64,000 nucleotides of DNA from Ulvibacterium sp. (GCF_028285715.1 NZ_JANQOO010000020.1:372001-436000), one strand, 5' to 3'; numbered from the stretch's first letter, positions 27,623 through 36,899 are shown. The notes: generated by a model from the sequence alone, not told the origin. Numbers and translations are program-made.

Positions 27623-28774
27623 TTAGGCCGCTTTTTTGTGCAATAAGCGTGTAAGTTTAATGGAAAGATCGGTAAGAATAATTTTTGAATTACCATTGCG
27701 CTCTATATGAAAATGTGCTTCTTCCAACTCTTCAACAATTTCTAGGACATTGTTTTCATGGACAAAGGGAGCAAATTTATCCAATTGAAATCCGTCCACA
27801 TGAATTTTCATATAGGCCAATGGCTTTGCATTGTAATTGATCATCAGTGCCTGCCGCATTACGGACAGGCAATACAATAAGAACTTCTTTTGTGTTTCCC
27901 TACCAGTCTTGGCCAGTTCATCACTCCAAAGAATAAGCTCGTGAATGGCAGATTTGTTGCCCTTGGCCTTAAACGCACTGCGAACCCATTGCACAAACCA
28001 TTTTTCAAAGACCAGGTCCTCCGAATCGCGGTTCTTTAGATCCAACGCTTTATTAAAATTACCATTGGCTTCCTGGGCGAGTTGTAGCGCTTCTTCCCTT
28101 ACCAATCCCCTTTCTACCAAACCATCGGCTATAATTTGCTCGGCCAGGGGAGGGAAATGAAGAATCTGACAGCGTGAACGTATGGTTTGGATAATTTGCT
28201 CCTCGTCCTCCGCGATTAATAAAAAAACTGTTTTCGCGGGGGGCTCCTCAATGAGTTTGAGCAATTTATTGGCCGCTGCCGTATTCATTTTTTCGGCCAT
28301 CCAAATAAGCATCACCTTATAACCGCCTTCATATGATTTTAAGGATAATTTTTTGACAATATCCTGAGCTTCATCCACACCGATTTGCCCCTGTTTTTTC
28401 TCAATACCAATTAGGCGATACCAGTCAAAAAGATTTCCATAAGGCTGTTCCAATAGAAACTTACGCCATTCTTCCAAATAATGATCGCTTACGGCGTGGC
28501 TTTTCACCTTATCTGTATTGGCCACGGGAAAGGCAAAATGCATGTCTGGGTGTGACAATGCCTTAAACTTTAAATTGCTGCTGTTTATGCCCTCCTCGTT
28601 TTCTCCGTTTTTGTTGGAACAGATAATATATTGTGCATAGGCCAAGGCCATGGGCAAAGTTCCACATCCTTCTGGACCAACAAACAATTGCGCGTGCGGA
28701 ATACGGCCGGCATCGGCACTTTTTGCCAAGTGGCGTTTAATATGGTCAAGGCCCAAAATTTCCCGGAACAGCAT
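27623..28774 (-). CDS. holB: DNA polymerase III delta'-like clamp-loader subunit
   Basis: A protein of 383 residues. An AAA+ clamp-loader fold is indicated by RIPHAQLFVGPEGCGTLPMA, NKLLKLIEEPP and the SRC motif in IRSRCQILHF. The Walker A lysine is absent (GCGTL in place of GCGKT), as expected for delta', which does not hydrolyse ATP. The usual four-Cys zinc site is reduced to a single Cys in this region. The role is loading the sliding clamp during replication. A TATCTTTG element ends only 4 nt before ATG, suggesting an almost leaderless transcript. It is divergent from pgk. Confidence 0.88.
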   Translation of the reverse strand: MLFREILGLDHIKRHLAKSADAGRIPHAQLFVGPEGCGTLPMALAYAQYIICSNKNGENEEGINSSNLKFKALSHPDMHFAFPVANTDKVKSHAVSDHYLEEWRKFLLEQPYGNLFDWYRLIGIEKKQGQIGVDEAQDIVKKLSLKSYEGGYKVMLIWMAEKMNTAAANKLLKLIEEPPAKTVFLLIAEDEEQIIQTIRSRCQILHFPPLAEQIIADGLVERGLVREEALQLAQEANGNFNKALDLKNRDSEDLVFEKWFVQWVRSAFKAKGNKSAIHELILWSDELAKTGRETQKKFLLYCLSVMRQALMINYNAKPLAYMKIHVDGFQLDKFAPFVHENNVLEIVEELEEAHFHIERNGNSKIILTDLSIKLTRLLHKKAA

Positions 28775-28778
28775 AGTT

Positions 28779-28786
28779 CAAAGATA
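28779..28786 (-). promoter_or_regulatory. -7 element (TATCTTTG) immediately before delta'-like gene
   Basis: An exact TAnnTTTG match on the minus strand, 4 nt from the start codon at 28774. It implies a very short or absent 5' leader. Confidence 0.5.
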
Positions 28787-28879
28787 ACCATTCGTTTACA
28801 AATCAGGGGATTCAAATCAGACGGTTCATAGTTAACCTAAATAAAACCGGCAGCCCTTTATCCGAAGCATAGAAATCTT

Positions 28880-28887
28880 TACATTTG
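28880..28887 (+). promoter_or_regulatory. -7 element (TACATTTG) before pgk
   Basis: An exact TAnnTTTG match ending 22 nt before ATG 28910. Confidence 0.55.
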
Positions 28888-28909
28888 CCACTCTCTAAAC
28901 CCTTTCCAC

Positions 28910-30103
28910 ATGAAGACTATTGATGATTTTGACTTCGAAAACAAAAAAGCCCTGATTCGGGTAGATTTTAATGTTCCTTTGGACTCGGATTTTAATGTAA
29001 CGGATACCAATCGAATCGAAGCGGCCAAACCCACTATCATAAAAGTACTTGAAGATGGCGGCAGTGCAGTTTTAATGAGCCATTTGGGAAGACCCAAGGG
29101 GCAGCGCAATCCTGGACTTTCGCTAAAACACATCTGCTCCAGGGTTTCCGAGATTATTGGAGTTCAAGTAAAGTTTGTGGACGATAGTGTTGGGGATAAT
29201 GTCGAATCAGCTGTTTCGGAATTGCAGCCAGGTGAAGTGCTCCTTTTGGAAAACCTTCGGTTTTATGCAGAAGAGGAAAAGGGAGATTTAGGATTTGCAG
29301 AAAAGCTTTCAAAGCTAGGGGACATCTACGTGAACGATGCTTTCGGAACGGCACACCGTGCACATGCCTCAACCACAATAGTGGCCCAGTTTTTTAAAGG
29401 CGAAAAGTGTTTTGGATATTTACTAGCAAAGGAAATCGATGCTATTGAAAAAGTAATGCGAACCGGAGAAAAACCAGTTTTAGGTATCTTGGGCGGTGCA
29501 AAAGTATCCAGTAAAATTACCATTATAGAAAATATCTTGGACAAGGTGGACCACCTGATTATAGGTGGTGGAATGACCTATACCTTTGTAAAGGCACGAG
29601 GTGGCCAAGTTGGTGATTCCATCTGCGAGGATGACAAGATGGAACTTGCCTTGGAGATTTTGGACCAGGCCGAAAAAAAAGGAGTGGAACTACATTTACC
29701 TTTCGATGTTTTGGCGGCAAATGATTTTGCCAACGAAGCCGATACCCAGGTGGTGGATGTAGATAAAATACCCATGGGATGGCAGGGTTTGGATGCTGGA
29801 CCGAAAACTTTGGAGCTTTTTGGGGAAGTTATTTTAAAATGCAGGACCATTTTATGGAACGGCCCTGTGGGGGTCTTTGAAATGGAAAATTTTGCCAAAG
29901 GAACCATAGCTGTCGGGAATTATATAGATGAGGCCACACAAAATGGTGCATTTTCCTTAGTTGGCGGTGGAGATTCCGTGGCCGCGGTAAAGCAATTCGG
30001 TTTTGAGGACAAAGTTAGTTATGTTTCCACTGGGGGCGGCGCAATGTTGGAAAGCCTGGAGGGGAAAACCTTACCAGGAATAGCTGCAATAATCGGCGAA
30101 TAA
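28910..30103 (+). CDS. pgk: Phosphoglycerate kinase
   Basis: Catalyses transfer of the acyl phosphate of 1,3-bisphosphoglycerate to ADP in glycolysis, and the reverse reaction in gluconeogenesis. The 397-residue length is normal. RVDFNVPLD and SHLGRPKG mark the substrate-binding N-domain. [18 protein letters not shown] and GGGDSVAAV mark the nucleotide-binding C-domain, and the protein ends [16 protein letters not shown]. It has its own promoter and is divergent from the delta'-like gene. Confidence 0.98.
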   Translation: MKTIDDFDFENKKALIRVDFNVPLDSDFNVTDTNRIEAAKPTIIKVLEDGGSAVLMSHLGRPKGQRNPGLSLKHICSRVSEIIGVQVKFVDDSVGDNVESAVSELQPGEVLLLENLRFYAEEEKGDLGFAEKLSKLGDIYVNDAFGTAHRAHASTTIVAQFFKGEKCFGYLLAKEIDAIEKVMRTGEKPVLGILGGAKVSSKITIIENILDKVDHLIIGGGMTYTFVKARGGQVGDSICEDDKMELALEILDQAEKKGVELHLPFDVLAANDFANEADTQVVDVDKIPMGWQGLDAGPKTLELFGEVILKCRTILWNGPVGVFEMENFAKGTIAVGNYIDEATQNGAFSLVGGGDSVAAVKQFGFEDKVSYVSTGGGAMLESLEGKTLPGIAAIIGE

Positions 30104-30222
30104 GGGCGTTATCGATTAACGGGCATTGAAGTCCGAAGGTGCGGCTTTAACATTGCAAAATTTTATTCTTTGCAAAAAAAAAGCGATTTTAGCTGGCCCC
30201 TCCTTAACTTTTAGCTTAGTCC

Positions 30223-31875
30223 ATGATGTCAAAAGGAAACAGTTGCCTCGCTTTTTTAACCTTCTTTTCATGTATTTATTGGTTATACGCCCAAGAAACG
30301 GATAGCATTAGCACCCCAGTCGTAATTACGGATACCACAGCTTTGGACTTACAAGGCTTTGAACAAAAAGACCGGACAGATTCCAAGTTGATATTAAAAG
30401 ACAATCCTCTTGTATTGATTACGGAGGAAGGTGAACCAAGATTCAATTTAAAAGATAATAGCGCTGCCGCCAGATATGATAGTCTTTGGATGAAGGAGCT
30501 TTATGAGAATGCAGCACTTTCTGATGAGATGTACCATGAGGTATCTACACAAAGTTTGGAGGCTGTTTCTGAAGAAGAGGAACAACAATATATCTATAAC
30601 TTACCGACGGACAGCCTTAAAGCCAGACTGGCTAAATTAAACCAGAAAACACCCTTCAACGTAGTTTACAATCCATCTTTGGAAAACGTCATCAAATCCT
30701 TTCTAACCCGCAAAAGGAACCTGATGCAACGAATGCTAACCACCAGCCAATTCTATTTCCCACTTTTTGAGCAGCAATTTGACAATTACGATATTCCCCT
30801 AGAGATGAAATATTTATCTATTGTGGAATCTGCTTTAAACCCGAAGGCGAGATCGCGAGTGGGAGCAACCGGTCTTTGGCAGTTTATGTATGGAACCGGA
30901 AAAATGTACAAGCTTAATGTCACCAGCTATGTGGATGAGCGAAGTGACCCTATTAAATCCACCGAAGCTGCATGTAAATACCTGTCCAAACTCTATGACA
31001 TCTTTGGTGATTGGGATTTGGCCCTAGCAGCCTACAATTCGGGTCCTGGAAATGTAAACAAGGCGATACGGAGGTCTGGTGGCTACAGGAATTACTGGAA
31101 TATTCGACGTAACCTTCCCAGGGAGACCGCAGGTTATCTGCCCGCTTTCCTAGCAACAATGTATATTTTTGAATATGCCGAGGAACATGACCTTATCAGG
31201 AAAAAAATTGAGCGACCTTATTTTGAAACAGATACAATACACGTAAAAAGCCTTATTACTTTTGACCAGATTTCCGAGCTTATTGATGTAAGTACGGAAG
31301 ATCTGAAAATTTTGAACCCTTCCTATAAACTAAACGTAATCCCATATATTGATGGTAAACCTCATATTCTGCGTCTACCCAAATCCGTTATGGGCAAATT
31401 CGTGGCCAATGAGGAAGCCATTTACGCCCATGTTGAAAAAGAATTGAAAAGTAAGGAAAGTCCATTACCAAGATTAGTAAAGGAAGCCGCGAACAATAGG
31501 ATCCGTTACCGGGTAAGGAGTGGCGATTACCTTGGAAAGATAGCCGAAAGATATGGGGTAGGCGTAAGCCAAATAAAAAGATGGAATGGTCTTCGAAGTA
31601 ATAACCTTAGGATAGGACAGCGGCTGACCATTTTCCCCAGAAGAACGCCCGGAGCGGCGGTCGCCACCAAACCTACCAACACGACTTCAACAGCACAAAA
31701 CCAGAGTTTTCCTCCCGGCACAAAAGTGCATACGGTACGTAGTGGGGACTCACTCTGGACAATATCCCGGAAATACCCTGGTGTTAGTGTCGATAAGCTA
31801 AAGCAATGGAACGGACTTAATAGCAATAGTCTTAAGCCGGGAACCAAGCTCAAGCTTTGTGAGTGCCCTTCCTAA
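30223..31875 (+). CDS. LysM-containing lytic transglycosylase (MltD-like)
   Basis: A protein of 550 residues with an N-terminal signal peptide (ends WLYAQ). An SLT domain lies at about 185-330; the catalytic Glu is in LSIVESALNPKARS, followed by GATGLWQFM and ALAAYNSGPGNVNKAI. Two LysM domains at about 427-472 and 502-548 (RYRVRSGDYLGKIAERY; HTVRSGDSLWTISRKY) bind peptidoglycan. It cleaves glycan strands to form 1,6-anhydromuramyl ends in the periplasm. The start could be either of two adjacent ATGs (30223, 30226). It lies 119 nt after pgk, with a near-consensus TAACTTTT at 30205. Confidence 0.92.
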   Translation: MMSKGNSCLAFLTFFSCIYWLYAQETDSISTPVVITDTTALDLQGFEQKDRTDSKLILKDNPLVLITEEGEPRFNLKDNSAAARYDSLWMKELYENAALSDEMYHEVSTQSLEAVSEEEEQQYIYNLPTDSLKARLAKLNQKTPFNVVYNPSLENVIKSFLTRKRNLMQRMLTTSQFYFPLFEQQFDNYDIPLEMKYLSIVESALNPKARSRVGATGLWQFMYGTGKMYKLNVTSYVDERSDPIKSTEAACKYLSKLYDIFGDWDLALAAYNSGPGNVNKAIRRSGGYRNYWNIRRNLPRETAGYLPAFLATMYIFEYAEEHDLIRKKIERPYFETDTIHVKSLITFDQISELIDVSTEDLKILNPSYKLNVIPYIDGKPHILRLPKSVMGKFVANEEAIYAHVEKELKSKESPLPRLVKEAANNRIRYRVRSGDYLGKIAERYGVGVSQIKRWNGLRSNNLRIGQRLTIFPRRTPGAAVATKPTNTTSTAQNQSFPPGTKVHTVRSGDSLWTISRKYPGVSVDKLKQWNGLNSNSLKPGTKLKLCECPS

Positions 31876-31994
31876 TCTTGGAAAAGGGTTAAATTCTTGT
31901 GCCAGTTTAGCAATTATGGAACGATTTTGGTAGCTAGCTACATTGTATTTTCCTATATTGGGGACACGCTCAGAAGCATTAATCCGGACATAAA

Positions 31995-32987
31995 ATGAAA
32001 AAACTGCAAGTACTATTTCTGCTTTTCATAGCAGTATCCGTCAACTCATGCAAGAATGCGAACAAGAACGACTATAAACCCAACTCAGTAGGTGCTATAA
32101 ACTCTTTGGCGGTGGTGATGGACAACGAGTTGTGGAAGGGAAAAGTTGGGGATGAAGTGCGACGACATTTTGCGGCACCTGTGGTAGGCCTTATTTGGGA
32201 CGAGCCACTTTTTACGATCCAACACCTGCCTCCTAGCGTTTTTACAGGCACCACAAGACATAGACGTTCCACATTGTACGTTCAAAAGGATTCTTTGGAT
32301 ATCGCCCATATAAAGACGGATATGTATGCCTCTCCCCAAAAAGTTGCGGTTATTAAGGGAAGGACAGAAGATGAAATCATAGAGAATTTAAACGAAAAGT
32401 CAAATCAGATCATAGCTGAATTCAAGAACCAGGAAGTAAAGGAAGCACAGAAACGATTCTTGCGTTCCTTAAACAAGGAACAAGTTTTGCAGGAAGAATT
32501 CGGAATTTCCCTAACCATTCCATCCATTTACAAAGTAGGGAAACACGAAGATAATTTTGTTTGGATAGATAGGCAAGTTCCAAAGGGAACCATGAATATT
32601 ATTGCTTATGAGGTGGCTTACAATAGCTTCTTAAACGATTCAACTTTGGTAAGGGATATCGTTAGTATGCGCGATTCCGTAGGCAGTAAATACATTCCTG
32701 GACCGGATGTGCCTGGCAAAAGAACCCATATGCGTACAGAGCCGGCATTTGCCCCCTCCGTATATCATACCGTTATCAATGAAAAGAAGGTAATAGAAGT
32801 TAGAGGTATTTGGGACATCAAGAACTATCCAATGGCAGGGCCCTTTGTAACATATATTGTTGATGACACTAAAAACTCAAGAAAAATGGTTTTGGAGGGT
32901 TTCACTTTTGCCCCCGCAACGGAAAAAAGAGATTATATGTTTGAGCTGGAGGCTATTTTAAAAACACTAAGATTTGAAACACAATAA
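31995..32987 (+). CDS. DUF4837-type lipoprotein
   Basis: A protein of 330 residues with lipobox-type VNSC (Cys19). The segments GAINSLAVVMDNELWKGKVGDEVR, PPSVFTGTTRHRRS and WIDRQVPKGTMNIIAYE match the DUF4837 family of Bacteroidota lipoproteins as I recall it. Function is unknown. It follows the transglycosylase by 119 nt on the same strand and is closed by a strong terminator at 33023. Confidence 0.8.
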   Translation: MKKLQVLFLLFIAVSVNSCKNANKNDYKPNSVGAINSLAVVMDNELWKGKVGDEVRRHFAAPVVGLIWDEPLFTIQHLPPSVFTGTTRHRRSTLYVQKDSLDIAHIKTDMYASPQKVAVIKGRTEDEIIENLNEKSNQIIAEFKNQEVKEAQKRFLRSLNKEQVLQEEFGISLTIPSIYKVGKHEDNFVWIDRQVPKGTMNIIAYEVAYNSFLNDSTLVRDIVSMRDSVGSKYIPGPDVPGKRTHMRTEPAFAPSVYHTVINEKKVIEVRGIWDIKNYPMAGPFVTYIVDDTKNSRKMVLEGFTFAPATEKRDYMFELEAILKTLRFETQ

Positions 32988-33022
32988 GAATCAATCCCTT
33001 CGAACATGGTTTTGCGTATAAA

Positions 33023-33065
33023 AAGTGCCCCTTATGGACAACACCTAAGGGGCACTTCTTTTTTT
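33023..33065. terminator. Strong intrinsic terminator, works on both strands
   Basis: Arms 33023-33034 and 33046-33057 pair perfectly over 12 bp (AAGTGCCCCTTA). A T-run at 33059-33065 serves the plus strand and an A-run at 33021-33024 serves the minus strand. It separates the DUF4837 gene from the convergent small gene at 33082. Confidence 0.9.
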
Positions 33066-33081
33066 GGCCAAATTATATTTG

Positions 33082-33252
33082 TCATCCGAAGGCAAAGCCA
33101 GTGGAAATTCTATAAACAAGGGCATAAGCCGCAATTGCCAGCAACGCAAAACAAAACCAAGAAAAGGCTCTAAAATACCTATTAAGAATTTTATAGGTCC
33201 AGTCCCTGAATGCTTCCACATAAATTTCCTTTACAAGTAGTAATTTGTTCAT
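33082..33252 (-). CDS. 56-residue membrane protein, copy 1
   Basis: The start ATG at 33252 gives MNKLLLVKEIYVEAFRDW, one hydrophobic helix (about 30-48) and the end RISTGFAFG. A longer upstream extension of the frame to 33426 looks random. The protein matches copy 2 at 33544 almost collinearly: both are exactly 56 residues and share EIY.EAFR, AFSWFCFA and RISTGFAF. Such conservation between copies shows that this short frame is a real gene. It resembles a small flavobacterial family (I recall DUF6747; uncertain). Function is unknown; a single-pass inner-membrane protein with an amphipathic N-terminus is likely. Confidence 0.8.
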   Translation of the reverse strand: MNKLLLVKEIYVEAFRDWTYKILNRYFRAFSWFCFALLAIAAYALVYRISTGFAFG

Positions 33253-33543
33253 ATGCTTTCTCTTTTTCAAGTTAATTAGGAAGCTAAGTTCAAAATTTAT
33301 CAAGTCAACCTTAAACTTTTTGGATAAAAGCCTGCAAATTATGGTTGTGTAAAACAGGGTATTTTTCTGGCTCGGCAAAACGTATTTCTTTTTCGGTAAA
33401 AGACACGATGAAACGCTGTAAAGCATTTACAAAAGCGGGATTTCCGAAGAGACATATACCCGCAATGCCATAGAAATTTTGTGCGACAAAAAAAGCGTCC
33501 CCTAAAGGACGCTCTAATCAAAAGTTAGGTTGGTATTATACGA
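33253..33543. other. Gap between the two small membrane protein genes
   Basis: About 290 bp that contains the terminator of copy 2 and the upstream region of copy 1. No exact TAnnTTTG element was found for copy 1, and no further gene is supported. Confidence 0.5.
33488..33513 (-). terminator. Intrinsic terminator after small membrane protein copy 2
   Basis: On the minus strand, arms AGCGTCC and GGACGCT (7 bp, 6-nt loop) are followed by seven T. It lies 31 nt behind the stop at 33544, so copy 2 is transcribed as a separate unit from copy 1. Confidence 0.82.
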
Positions 33544-33714
33544 TCAGTCAAAGGCAAAACCTGTTGAAATTCTAAATAAAAAAGCATAAAGAACAATTAA
33601 GAAGCTGGCGAAACAGAACCAGGAAAAAGCCTTAAAATAAGACTTCACTAAATAGTGGCCGAGGTTTCTAAAAGCTTCCAGATAAATTTCTCTAATAAGT
33701 AGGAAGTTTTTCAT
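33544..33714 (-). CDS. 56-residue membrane protein, copy 2
   Basis: The frame from ATG 33714 encodes MKNFLLIREIYLEAFRNLGH, a KAFSWFCFA segment leading into one membrane helix (about 31-48), and the end RISTGFAFD. It is a paralogue of the 56-residue protein at 33082, with roughly 60% identity by eye. It has its own terminator (33488-33513). An inverted repeat (33725-33757) lies just upstream of the start. Function is unknown; its size makes it easy to miss in automatic annotation. Confidence 0.8.
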   Translation of the reverse strand: MKNFLLIREIYLEAFRNLGHYLVKSYFKAFSWFCFASFLIVLYAFLFRISTGFAFD

Positions 33715-33724
33715 GATGTTGGGA

Positions 33725-33757
33725 TTTTAGTTAAATAGGTTATATGTATAACTAAAA
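33725..33757. repeat. Inverted repeat upstream of small membrane protein copy 2
   Basis: The 9-bp arms TTTTAGTTA (33725-33733) and TAACTAAAA (33749-33757) lie 11-43 nt upstream of the start codon of the minus-strand gene. An inner palindrome (GTTATA..TATAAC, 33739-33752) lies in between. It could be an operator or an mRNA leader hairpin. Confidence 0.4.
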
Positions 33758-33891
33758 AACGAACATTTTTGTATTTCATCGAACACCTTTTGTTGTAAAG
33801 GGCCTCAGAGCTGTTGTGAAATTTGTTTTTCCTATGAATGGAGCTTCTTAGTGCTGCCCAGCGATTAATGGCCTATATCAAATTTACGAAC

Positions 33892-33934
33892 AAAAAAGGC
33901 CGTGGCTTGATTTTCCCAAGCCACGGCCTTTTTT
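33892..33934. terminator. Strong bidirectional intrinsic terminator
   Basis: Perfect 12-bp arms GGCCGTGGCTTG (33898-33909) and CAAGCCACGGCC (33917-33928), flanked by A6 on the left and T6 on the right. It ends the OmpA-family gene on the minus strand (stop at 33952). Confidence 0.92.
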
Positions 33935-33951
33935 ATGCATTATGTCTTCAC

Positions 33952-36423
33952 CTACATGCTTACAATAATAAATTCGGACCTACGATTCAGGTAGTGATTG
34001 GCTTCGCTACATCTAACCGTACCGTCACACTCATTGAGCAATTGACTTTCTCCAAAACCTTTGGCACTTTCAATACGTTCTGGTGCAATCCCCCTTGAAA
34101 TTAAATAATCTCTTGAAGATTTGGCCCTTTTGTCGGATAGGTATTCATTATATACCCTACTACCCCTAGAATCTGTATGGGATTCAATTTTGATGACCAT
34201 ATCGGGGTATTCGTTCATAACCTCTACTAGTTTGTCCAATTCTTGAGCGGCATCCTTTCGTATATAGGATTTATCAAAGTCAAAATGTATCATATCCGTC
34301 TTCAACTTTTTAATGCCATCTTCAATCGCGATCATTTCTTTTAATCTCCGCATTGAAATGCCTACCTCCAAACGCTCGTTCTCTTTAGTACTTAACTCCA
34401 ATGTATTGTCAAAAAACTCTCCCCGTGTTGTCTTAAGCGTGTATTTGGTATTTCCGTCCAAATCCTCAAAAACAAAAGATCCATCATCTTCGGTGATGAC
34501 TTCCTTAAGCTTTATTCCGTTTTCGTCCAATAGTTGTATCAGAGCCTTAGGCATAACCTCTCCGGTAATCATTTCGGTAACCACACCTGCTATTGCGTTG
34601 AGATTTTCCGGAACCTCCTCTACGACCAACCGCTTGAAGGAATAGATATCATCATCCCCTTTGCCTCCGGGCCGATTGGAGGCAAAGAAACCTTCTAGGG
34701 TACCTTCGTTTACAATATAGGAGAAATCATCCTTATTGCTATTAATGGGCTTGCCGAGGTTCACTACCTCCCCAAAACCTTCCTCAGGCTCATATGCTGC
34801 CTCATATATGTCCAATCCACCAAGGCCGACATGGCCATCTGAGGAAAAGTATAGTTTTTCGGCACTGATGAAAGGGAACATTTCCTTTCTTTCCGTATTT
34901 ATGGTAGGGCCTAAATTCCGAGGCTCTGAAAAATCCCCATCTCCCAATACATCTACAACGAAAATATCAGTTTGGCCGATGCTTCCTGGCATATCGGAGA
35001 CAAAATACAATTGTTTGCCGTCCGGGCTTAACGCTGGGTGGCCAGTAGAATAATTATCGCTATTAAACGGAACCTCCACCGCCTCGGTCCAATCTCCATT
35101 AACTTTTTTGGACATATATATTTTTAAGTGATTGACTCCATTTTTATCGCGCTTCAACTTTTTGCCATAATTATTTCGTGTGAAGTACATGGTAGAGTTG
35201 TCGGGCGAAAAGGTTACGGAGGCTTCATGGTATTTGGTATTGATTTTCTTTGAATATTTTACGGCATTCCGAAGGTCCTGGGATTCTTCATTCATTTTAG
35301 CCACATAAAGATCCAAATAAGGCTGATTGTTCCATTTATATCGCCTGGTGGTAAAAAAAGACGAGTCCATTGAGGAGGCAAAGACAACCTGGTTTGAATC
35401 CATGAACATGGGGGAAAATTCCGAATATTTTGAATTGATGGACAAATTATGAATATCCACTTTTTCCTCCGCACCTAAAATCTTGTCCAAGACCATTTCA
35501 TTACGGGTCTGTGCTCCATCATCCATGACCTTTGCGAAATCACCTTTTTTCATTTTACGGCCGTACAATCGCATCAACCGTTTGGAGCGTGCATATTTAC
35601 CCGTCCCCTTTAAAGAATGCGCATATTTGAAGATGTTGTCAGCTGACATTTCATCCTTATAATTCTTGTAAAGTAAGTCGTACCAATGGAATGCCTTTTC
35701 CATATTGGTGTTGAAATAATGGGCATCCCCTGCTTTTTGGATAATATCAAAAGAGTAGTTGTCCTTTCCTTTTTTTAATGCCTCTTCATAAAGTTCCGCT
35801 GCCTCGGCATACCACATTTTGTCAAAGTATTGATCGGCCTTTTGAATGAGCAGGGTTTTTCTTGGGGTGTTGATTTCCTTTTGCAAGGAGGTCTGTGAAC
35901 CGGCATTGCTATTATTGAGCATTTCATAATCCACCTTTTCCAAGGCTATGGTCTCTTCTGTAAAAACTTCCTTTTCTGCCTCCAAAATCCACATATCCCC
36001 TTTGTACCTTCCATTTAATTTGGACGAACAGGCATCAACAGCTTCCAATCCAAAAGGATGGTATTCCAGATAAACATAATTTAGGCCGTTTTCGGAATTG
36101 GTTATGTATCCTGCCGCAAATCCTTTTCGGGTAAATTTTCTAACGGTTTTTTTAAGATTCTCCTTTCTACTAAAAATACCTGCAATAATATAATAACCGT
36201 CTTCGACATCCTGAAGGTTAGTAAGTTTTCTATGGGCGATTTTGTTTCTTTTGGCAGCTTCTTCAAAGGTTTCGCTAAAAGCAATGGAAGACATGCCATC
36301 ATTGGCCGGATAAGCGTTCTGGCCAATTTCCCGATCAATATCCGCAAGGCCCACCTGGGAGTCGTTTTGGGCGACTAAACCAAGGGAAACCAGGAATACA
36401 TGGATTAAAATCAGTTTTTTCAT
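33952..36423 (-). CDS. PorE-like OmpA-family protein with SPOR-like, TPR, PD40 and carboxypeptidase-like domains
   Basis: A protein of 823 residues. ATG 36423 gives a good signal peptide (MKKLILIHVFLVSLGLVAQ); the frame extends 20 codons upstream without signal character. Domains in order: an SPOR-like module at about 68-145 (DGYYIIAGIF, YVYLEYH, MWILEAE); TPR-like helices at about 200-300; a PD40/WD40-like propeller at about 330-580 (HPALSPDGKQLYFVSD, DIYEAAYEPEEGFGEV); a carboxypeptidase-regulatory-like domain at about 608-700; and an OmpA peptidoglycan-binding domain at about 710-820 (IHFDFDKSYIR, IESHTDSRGS, LSDKRAKSSRDYL). TPR-propeller-CRD-OmpA is the layout of PorE, which links the T9SS machinery to peptidoglycan. 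It sits alone between terminators. Confidence 0.88.
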   Translation of the reverse strand: MKKLILIHVFLVSLGLVAQNDSQVGLADIDREIGQNAYPANDGMSSIAFSETFEEAAKRNKIAHRKLTNLQDVEDGYYIIAGIFSRKENLKKTVRKFTRKGFAAGYITNSENGLNYVYLEYHPFGLEAVDACSSKLNGRYKGDMWILEAEKEVFTEETIALEKVDYEMLNNSNAGSQTSLQKEINTPRKTLLIQKADQYFDKMWYAEAAELYEEALKKGKDNYSFDIIQKAGDAHYFNTNMEKAFHWYDLLYKNYKDEMSADNIFKYAHSLKGTGKYARSKRLMRLYGRKMKKGDFAKVMDDGAQTRNEMVLDKILGAEEKVDIHNLSINSKYSEFSPMFMDSNQVVFASSMDSSFFTTRRYKWNNQPYLDLYVAKMNEESQDLRNAVKYSKKINTKYHEASVTFSPDNSTMYFTRNNYGKKLKRDKNGVNHLKIYMSKKVNGDWTEAVEVPFNSDNYSTGHPALSPDGKQLYFVSDMPGSIGQTDIFVVDVLGDGDFSEPRNLGPTINTERKEMFPFISAEKLYFSSDGHVGLGGLDIYEAAYEPEEGFGEVVNLGKPINSNKDDFSYIVNEGTLEGFFASNRPGGKGDDDIYSFKRLVVEEVPENLNAIAGVVTEMITGEVMPKALIQLLDENGIKLKEVITEDDGSFVFEDLDGNTKYTLKTTRGEFFDNTLELSTKENERLEVGISMRRLKEMIAIEDGIKKLKTDMIHFDFDKSYIRKDAAQELDKLVEVMNEYPDMVIKIESHTDSRGSRVYNEYLSDKRAKSSRDYLISRGIAPERIESAKGFGESQLLNECDGTVRCSEANHYLNRRSEFIIVSM

Positions 36424-36642
36424 GTGAAGAGGGGGGTAGGTCGATTTCATTTTCAACGTATGTTGTGCCTCTGTCAAAGTCACACGCGTACATGCCTTTT
36501 AACGTTGAAAGTCCGCCTTACTGTATGCTCCGGTCCTTTTTTGTTGTAAAAGAATGGATTTTTGTCGTGTAGATGAAAGTTAGCTTGGTCTACAATAGGA
36601 CTTCCTTGAAAAACCAAATGGTATATAAAGTGTGGCAAACAC

Positions 36643-36670
36643 AAAAAAGCCTAGTGGACCCACTAGGCTT
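36643..36670 (-). terminator. Intrinsic terminator after tatA
   Basis: Perfect 11-bp arms (36647-36657 and 36660-36670). On the minus strand they are followed by six T. It lies 25 nt behind the tatA stop. Confidence 0.85.
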
Positions 36671-36694
36671 GGAATACATATTACAAATGATTTT

Positions 36695-36877
36695 CTATTC
36701 TTTTTTCTCTTCCAATTTATCATCTTCCTTGGAAGCATCCTTGAATTCTTTGATACCACTGCCAAGGCCGCGCATCAGCTCCGGTATTTTTTTGCCCCCG
36801 AAAAGAAGAAGAACTACCATAACAATTATAGCTATTTGCCAAGGGCCAATGGCCAAAAATATATGTAAAGCTGTCAT
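36695..36877 (-). CDS. tatA: Sec-independent translocase subunit TatA/E
   Basis: A protein of 60 residues. One membrane helix (about 12-27: [19 protein letters not shown]) is followed by the [21 protein letters not shown] amphipathic helix that defines TatA, and an acidic-basic tail ([11 protein letters not shown]). TatA oligomers form the passage for folded twin-arginine substrates across the inner membrane; tatC is not in this window. A TACATTTG element lies 22 nt upstream of the start and a terminator follows, so the gene is probably monocistronic. Confidence 0.95.
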   Translation of the reverse strand: MTALHIFLAIGPWQIAIIVMVVLLLFGGKKIPELMRGLGSGIKEFKDASKEDDKLEEKKE

Positions 36878-36899
36878 AGTTTATGAGTTATATGGATAA

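Noticed and set aside
33253-33426. Longer form (114 residues) of small membrane protein copy 1
   Set aside because: The extra N-terminal part looks random and is missing in copy 2, which starts at the equivalent Met.
33838-34098. Plus-strand frame of 86 codons
   Set aside because: It runs through the bidirectional terminator and antisense to the OmpA domain.
36424-36483. Upstream start for the PorE-like protein
   Set aside because: The 20 added residues precede a clear signal peptide and would mask it.
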